A stretch of 10,604 nucleotides of DNA, from assembly GCA_001830645.1 (NCBI GenBank), contig MIBM01000279.1:19332-29935 (forward strand), read 5' to 3'. Every line of letters begins with the position of its first letter. Position 1 is the stretch's first letter. The notes under the pieces are model-generated. The model was not told the DNA's origin and made no database searches. It worked only from the letters and a program-made list of their open reading frames with translations. Source of the DNA: Spirochaetes bacterium RIFOXYC1_FULL_54_7 (GTDB lineage Bacteria; Spirochaetota; Spirochaetia; Treponematales; UBA12059). Positions 8,063 through 10,604 of the stretch are shown in pieces. Made by a program: the position numbers and the translations under genes.

Positions 8063-8112
8063 AATATAGCCTGAATAAATATAAACTGGTCAGGCAACTC
8101 GCACACGTGTGC
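8063..8112 (-). promoter_or_regulatory. Putative promoter/operator region of the lipoprotein operon
   Basis: The 101-bp gap between the membrane regulator gene and the lipoprotein genes (8033-8133) is AT-rich and holds two dyads besides the Shine-Dalgarno hairpin. One is a perfect 12-bp palindrome GCACACGTGTGC (8101-8112). The other is an inverted pair GCCTGA/TCAGGC (8069-8074 and 8090-8095) with a 15-nt spacer. Candidate -10 boxes TATATT lie at 8083-8078 and 8068-8063; neither has a strong -35 box at ideal spacing. The palindrome has no U-run after it on the minus strand, so it does not look like a terminator of the upstream gene. An operator is more likely. The factor that binds it is unknown. 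Confidence 0.4.
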
Positions 8113-8133
8113 AAAAAATATTGCAAAATCCGA

Positions 8134-9096
8134 CTATGAGGAGTGGCATTTGATATCATCAAAAAAGCGCAAGCGCCAGCCCTTTTCTTTAATATCCCGG
8201 GGATTCTCTGATACCGGTACTATGGTCCCGATCTGGAGCAGTTCAAGGTACTTTTTGCTGTCTGCTATGCGGTTCTTCAGATTGCGGTAGACAGGGCAGG
8301 CAGAGGCAGTCCAACGCTCATCCATGCAATGTTCACAATCGCCAGCACCCTCCAGCGGAGGCAGACCATTGTCATGCCCATTTTTGCCGATTCCTTTCAG
8401 CAAGCTTAACAGGGAACTGCAGGTCTGATGATGGGTAGGCTCCAGGAGAAAGGCGCTTACAATACGGTTTTCCTGGGGGCTAAGGAAGGCAGTGATACTC
8501 CTGTCGTCGAGATAAAGTACCCCATCCACCATATGCACCACGCGGTTAGACCGCTCGCGTAACAGTATAGCCGAAACAAGGAAGGCAATTCCGATGATAC
8601 CATTGACTACATTGTATGCCGTGGCCTCGATCCAGCGGGGCTCCTCACGGGTGACGATGGTATAAGACATAAGCATCAGCCATAGGGTCCACAAGGAAAA
8701 TATGACAATGGCACCAAGAAATATAAACCGGTAGACCTGGTGCTTCTTCCGTATGACATGGAAACTGTCTATGGTCAGAATAAAGATTATCAGATACATC
8801 ATGATGAGCTGGGCCTCGAAAACTAAAAAATCCCGGTGCCAGTGTATAGCAGCATACCAGCTGAGGGCCAGAAGCAAAAGGAAGCCAACTCCCCAGCGCA
8901 GGAGGAAATGCCCAAAATTCCTGGCCTGCATGGCTAGAAGCGGCAGTACAAAGGCCAACACAGAAGTACCTACTAAAAAAAAACCAGGATTCCGCCTGAT
9001 TGAATCCATCGGAATGGTTCCTGATGGATTCAAATATGACATGGCGATTATGACGACCCAGGCCACAACGGAGAGTATTGGAACAGAATACTTCAT
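8134..9096 (-). CDS. Six-helix membrane protein with C-terminal OmpR-like winged-helix domain
   Basis: A 320-residue protein. Six hydrophobic helices lie at about 4-21, 38-56, 67-84, 97-115, 123-146 and 160-179. Basic residues in the loops after helices 2, 4 and 6 (RNFGHFLLR, RKKHQVYR, RERSNR) place both termini in the cytoplasm. Residues about 201-311 resemble an OmpR/ToxR-type winged helix: 'LSPQENRIVSAFLLEP' at the start, 'YRNLKNRIADSKKYLE' at the likely recognition helix and 'KGWRLRF' at the final strand. Between them is an unusual insert with C254-x2-C257-x9-C267; C226 and C317 lie nearby. It could be a membrane-bound transcription factor sensing an envelope, metal or redox signal; this is inference. 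The start at 9096 is chosen because its ATG overlaps the stop of the phosphorylase gene (ATGA) and GGAGG with AAGG precede it. A longer frame from 9204 would lie inside that gene. The stop is TAG. Confidence 0.65.
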   Translation of the reverse strand: MKYSVPILSVVAWVVIIAMSYLNPSGTIPMDSIRRNPGFFLVGTSVLAFVLPLLAMQARNFGHFLLRWGVGFLLLLALSWYAAIHWHRDFLVFEAQLIMMYLIIFILTIDSFHVIRKKHQVYRFIFLGAIVIFSLWTLWLMLMSYTIVTREEPRWIEATAYNVVNGIIGIAFLVSAILLRERSNRVVHMVDGVLYLDDRSITAFLSPQENRIVSAFLLEPTHHQTCSSLLSLLKGIGKNGHDNGLPPLEGAGDCEHCMDERWTASACPVYRNLKNRIADSKKYLELLQIGTIVPVSENPRDIKEKGWRLRFFDDIKCHSS

Positions 9097-9836
9097 ATCC
9101 TTGGTATAACCTCCACCAGCAAGCCCGTCATCTTTCCCGCATTGGCCTTGAATATTTCCATCACCGCCTGCCAGGTAACGGCTTCCTCGTCTTCCTTCCA
9201 GCAATCGTAGTCGGTGGACATGGCCACCGCAGCGTAAGGTATGCCAAGTTCATTCGCTATTATGCACTCCGGGGCGGTGCTCATGTTTATCACGTCCGCG
9301 CCCCAGAGCCTGAACATGCGGGACTCGGCCTTGGAGGAAAACCGGGGACCCTCTATGGTCACCACTGTGCCTGTCTTATGGGTTTTAACACCCAGCCTGG
9401 TTGCCGTCTCGTAAAGGAAGTTCCGCAGACCTGCGTCAAATGGTTCGCTCATGGGCACGTGGTGCATCCCGTCGTCAAAGTTGTCAAAGACGGTAACCTC
9501 CCGGCGTCTGGTAAAGTCGATGAACTGGTCCAGAACCACGAAGTCTCCCCGGCCTATCTCCTCCCGCAGGGAGCCAACGGCGGTGGTGGCGATTATATGC
9601 GTGCAGCCCTGGTCCTTCAGGACCTGTATGTTGGCCCGGTTTGGCACCCCCGTGGGGCTTATCCGGTGGGTCCTGTCGTGTCTGGACAGTATGACGGTCT
9701 CCACCCCTGCTATGGTTCCAACAGTAAGGGTTGAGGAGGGATCGCCGAAGCGGGAGGTGACCTTCAATTCATGTGCATTATTGGTGATATCAGGATTTTC
9801 AAGCCCTGAGCCGCCTATGATTCCTACCTTGACCAT
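9093..9836 (-). CDS. mtnP: S-methyl-5'-thioadenosine phosphorylase
   Basis: This 247-residue protein would be a cytosolic trimeric or hexameric PNP-family enzyme. It splits methylthioadenosine with phosphate into adenine and 5-methylthioribose-1-phosphate. Family motifs are in order: 'VGIIGGSGL' (phosphate loop) at the N-terminus, 'LSRHDRTHRISPTGVPNRANI', 'IIATTAVGSLRE', 'TIEGPRFSSKAESR', 'INMSTAPE' (ribose/base pocket) and 'MSTDYDCW', where the two Asp residues mark a 6-aminopurine phosphorylase rather than an inosine/guanosine one. The start at 9836 (MVKVGIIGGSG) is preferred because GGTGGAGG lies 8 nt upstream; a longer GTG start at 9851 would overlap that site. The gene follows the aldolase gene by 30 bp and overlaps the membrane regulator gene by four bases, so all three are probably one transcript. 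Length is close to the family norm. Confidence 0.92.
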   Translation of the reverse strand: MVKVGIIGGSGLENPDITNNAHELKVTSRFGDPSSTLTVGTIAGVETVILSRHDRTHRISPTGVPNRANIQVLKDQGCTHIIATTAVGSLREEIGRGDFVVLDQFIDFTRRREVTVFDNFDDGMHHVPMSEPFDAGLRNFLYETATRLGVKTHKTGTVVTIEGPRFSSKAESRMFRLWGADVINMSTAPECIIANELGIPYAAVAMSTDYDCWKEDEEAVTWQAVMEIFKANAGKMTGLLVEVIPRI

Positions 9837-9866
9837 TAATGATTCCTCCACCTAGTATCCTGGTTA

Positions 9867-10517
9867 CTATCCTAACAAGCTGACAATCGCTTCGTATGCT
9901 TCTACCAGATCGCGTCCGGCCACAAACACGCCATCCTGATGGCCCTTTGTCACGATGACCAGGGGCAGGTCCGGGCTGCCAGTGTCCGGAGCACTTTCAG
10001 CTTGCCCACTTCCCCCGGGGGAAGCGCTTGTTCCAGTGCCGGCCAAGTCCGCAAGCCTGCGGTACAGGGCCTCGCTGCCATAGGCTATGTGATCATCAGT
10101 ACAGAGAGTCCCGGCCTTTATCAAGCCATCCCACAGCACTCGTGAGTGAACATGGATCACACCTCCGACATCGGGCCTCCGGTACAGGGCTGCGTGGCTC
10201 AGGGCCTCGCTGGACGGCAGGCAGGGCCCCGTGCAGGACACACTGTTGTGTGAAAAATCCCAGTCGTCAACAACCACATAATCCCCGCTATCAAGGATTG
10301 CTTTGTGCCCCGTCTGGGTGCCGGAAATCACAAAGCCACCACTGCTTCCTCGTTGGCTGATGTTGCCATAACCAACATCGGCCTGCTTGTCATGGCCTAT
10401 GAGCCGCAACTGCCACAGCCTGGACCGGATTGCCTCGATACCCTGGTAATCTTCCAGGGCGAGTAGTGGCCCGGGTCGCCGGTTTTCCACCGTGAACTTT
10501 AGGATACCCTCAGCCAT
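9867..10517 (-). CDS. Class II aldolase/adducin-family protein, possibly acting in methylthioribose salvage
   Basis: A 216-residue protein with the class II aldolase fold signatures. 'GYGNISQR' (49-56) and 'ISGTQTG' (64-70) form the phosphate-binding loops. 'PSSEALSHAALY' supplies the catalytic Glu104, 'VIHVHS' the zinc ligands His122 and His124, and 'TKGHQDGVFVAG' the third ligand His193. By family it could be a sugar-phosphate aldolase or a methylthioribulose-1-phosphate dehydratase (MtnB). The methylthioadenosine phosphorylase gene 30 bp downstream favours a role on methylthioribulose-1-phosphate, either as dehydratase or as the aldolase of the DHAP shunt. No mtnA isomerase is visible. Residues about 160-184 form a Gly/Ser/Ala/Pro-rich linker before the last metal ligand, unusual for the family. 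GGAG lies 8 nt before ATG. The stop is TAG. Confidence 0.75.
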   Translation of the reverse strand: MAEGILKFTVENRRPGPLLALEDYQGIEAIRSRLWQLRLIGHDKQADVGYGNISQRGSSGGFVISGTQTGHKAILDSGDYVVVDDWDFSHNSVSCTGPCLPSSEALSHAALYRRPDVGGVIHVHSRVLWDGLIKAGTLCTDDHIAYGSEALYRRLADLAGTGTSASPGGSGQAESAPDTGSPDLPLVIVTKGHQDGVFVAGRDLVEAYEAIVSLLG

Positions 10518-10604
10518 GATGGGGCTCCAGCCTCCCGGGGGATGTGCCGGCTGACGGATCAGCTGTCGTAGGACTCACCGGAGCAGCTGCCAGGCCTGCA
10601 CCCA
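10510..10604 (-). other. Possible 3' end of an unidentified upstream gene
   Basis: Two minus-strand frames could be the tail of a gene running in from outside. One reads about nine residues ('WVQAWQLLR') to TGA at 10577-10575. The other reads 30 residues, rich in Ala, Pro, Ser and Thr and ending 'RLEPHHG', to TGA at 10512-10510, overlapping the aldolase start by 8 bp. Neither is recognisable, so I cannot say which is real. The region also carries the ribosome-binding site of the aldolase gene. Confidence 0.25.

Noticed and set aside
8101..8112. Palindrome as an intrinsic terminator of the membrane protein gene
   Set aside because: The stem is short, has no separate loop and is not followed by a U-run on the minus strand. 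An operator is the better reading.
9097..9204. Longer N-terminus for the membrane winged-helix protein (start at 9204)
   Set aside because: The extra 36 residues would lie wholly inside the phosphorylase gene and are not hydrophobic. The ATG at 9096 has the ATGA overlap and nearby ribosome-binding site.
9078..9734. Plus-strand open frame of 218 codons
   Set aside because: It is antisense to the well-supported methylthioadenosine phosphorylase gene and shows no family motif.

Overview
The window looks like part of a bacterial chromosome at roughly 50% GC. It most resembles a spirochaete of the Treponema/Spirochaeta type, but this is an inference from gene style. Supporting it are several secreted lipoproteins with loose lipoboxes, an InlB/Listeria-Bacteroides repeat joined to BIG2 immunoglobulin-like domains, and internalin-like leucine-rich modules that begin with a 'PDPALRAAM' motif. 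No rRNA, tRNA, CRISPR array, transposase or phage gene was seen.

Layout. Bases 1-877 (+) hold the C-terminal part of an SLC13/DASS-type anion transporter. Everything else runs on the minus strand and converges on it, with a strong hairpin terminator at 936-967 between the two. Read in minus-strand order from the right edge, the genes are: possible tail of an unidentified gene (10510-10604); a class II aldolase/adducin-family enzyme (10517-9867); S-methyl-5'-thioadenosine phosphorylase (9836-9093); a six-helix membrane protein with a cytoplasmic OmpR-like winged-helix domain and a cysteine cluster (9096-8134); a 101-bp gap with dyad symmetries; and three tightly packed lipoprotein genes. These are an InlB-repeat/BIG2 protein (8032-7118), a large leucine-rich-repeat protein (7101-3793) cut by one in-frame TGA at 5518-5520, and a 903-residue protein with no recognised family (3779-1068).

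How they may work together. The aldolase and the phosphorylase together suggest salvage of the methylthioadenosine left by polyamine or SAM chemistry. The membrane regulator overlaps the phosphorylase gene by four bases (ATGA), so its translation is probably coupled. Just downstream of the regulator, a perfect 12-bp palindrome lies ahead of the lipoprotein operon, and a 7-bp hairpin can pair with the Shine-Dalgarno sequence of the first lipoprotein gene. A reasonable hypothesis is that the membrane winged-helix protein controls the lipoprotein operon, whose products would sit in the cell envelope as binding or adhesive modules.

Most noteworthy: the membrane-anchored winged-helix protein with its C-x2-C-x9-C insert beside an operator-like palindrome; the single TGA that splits an otherwise intact 1,102-codon leucine-rich-repeat gene; and the Shine-Dalgarno-sequestering hairpin.
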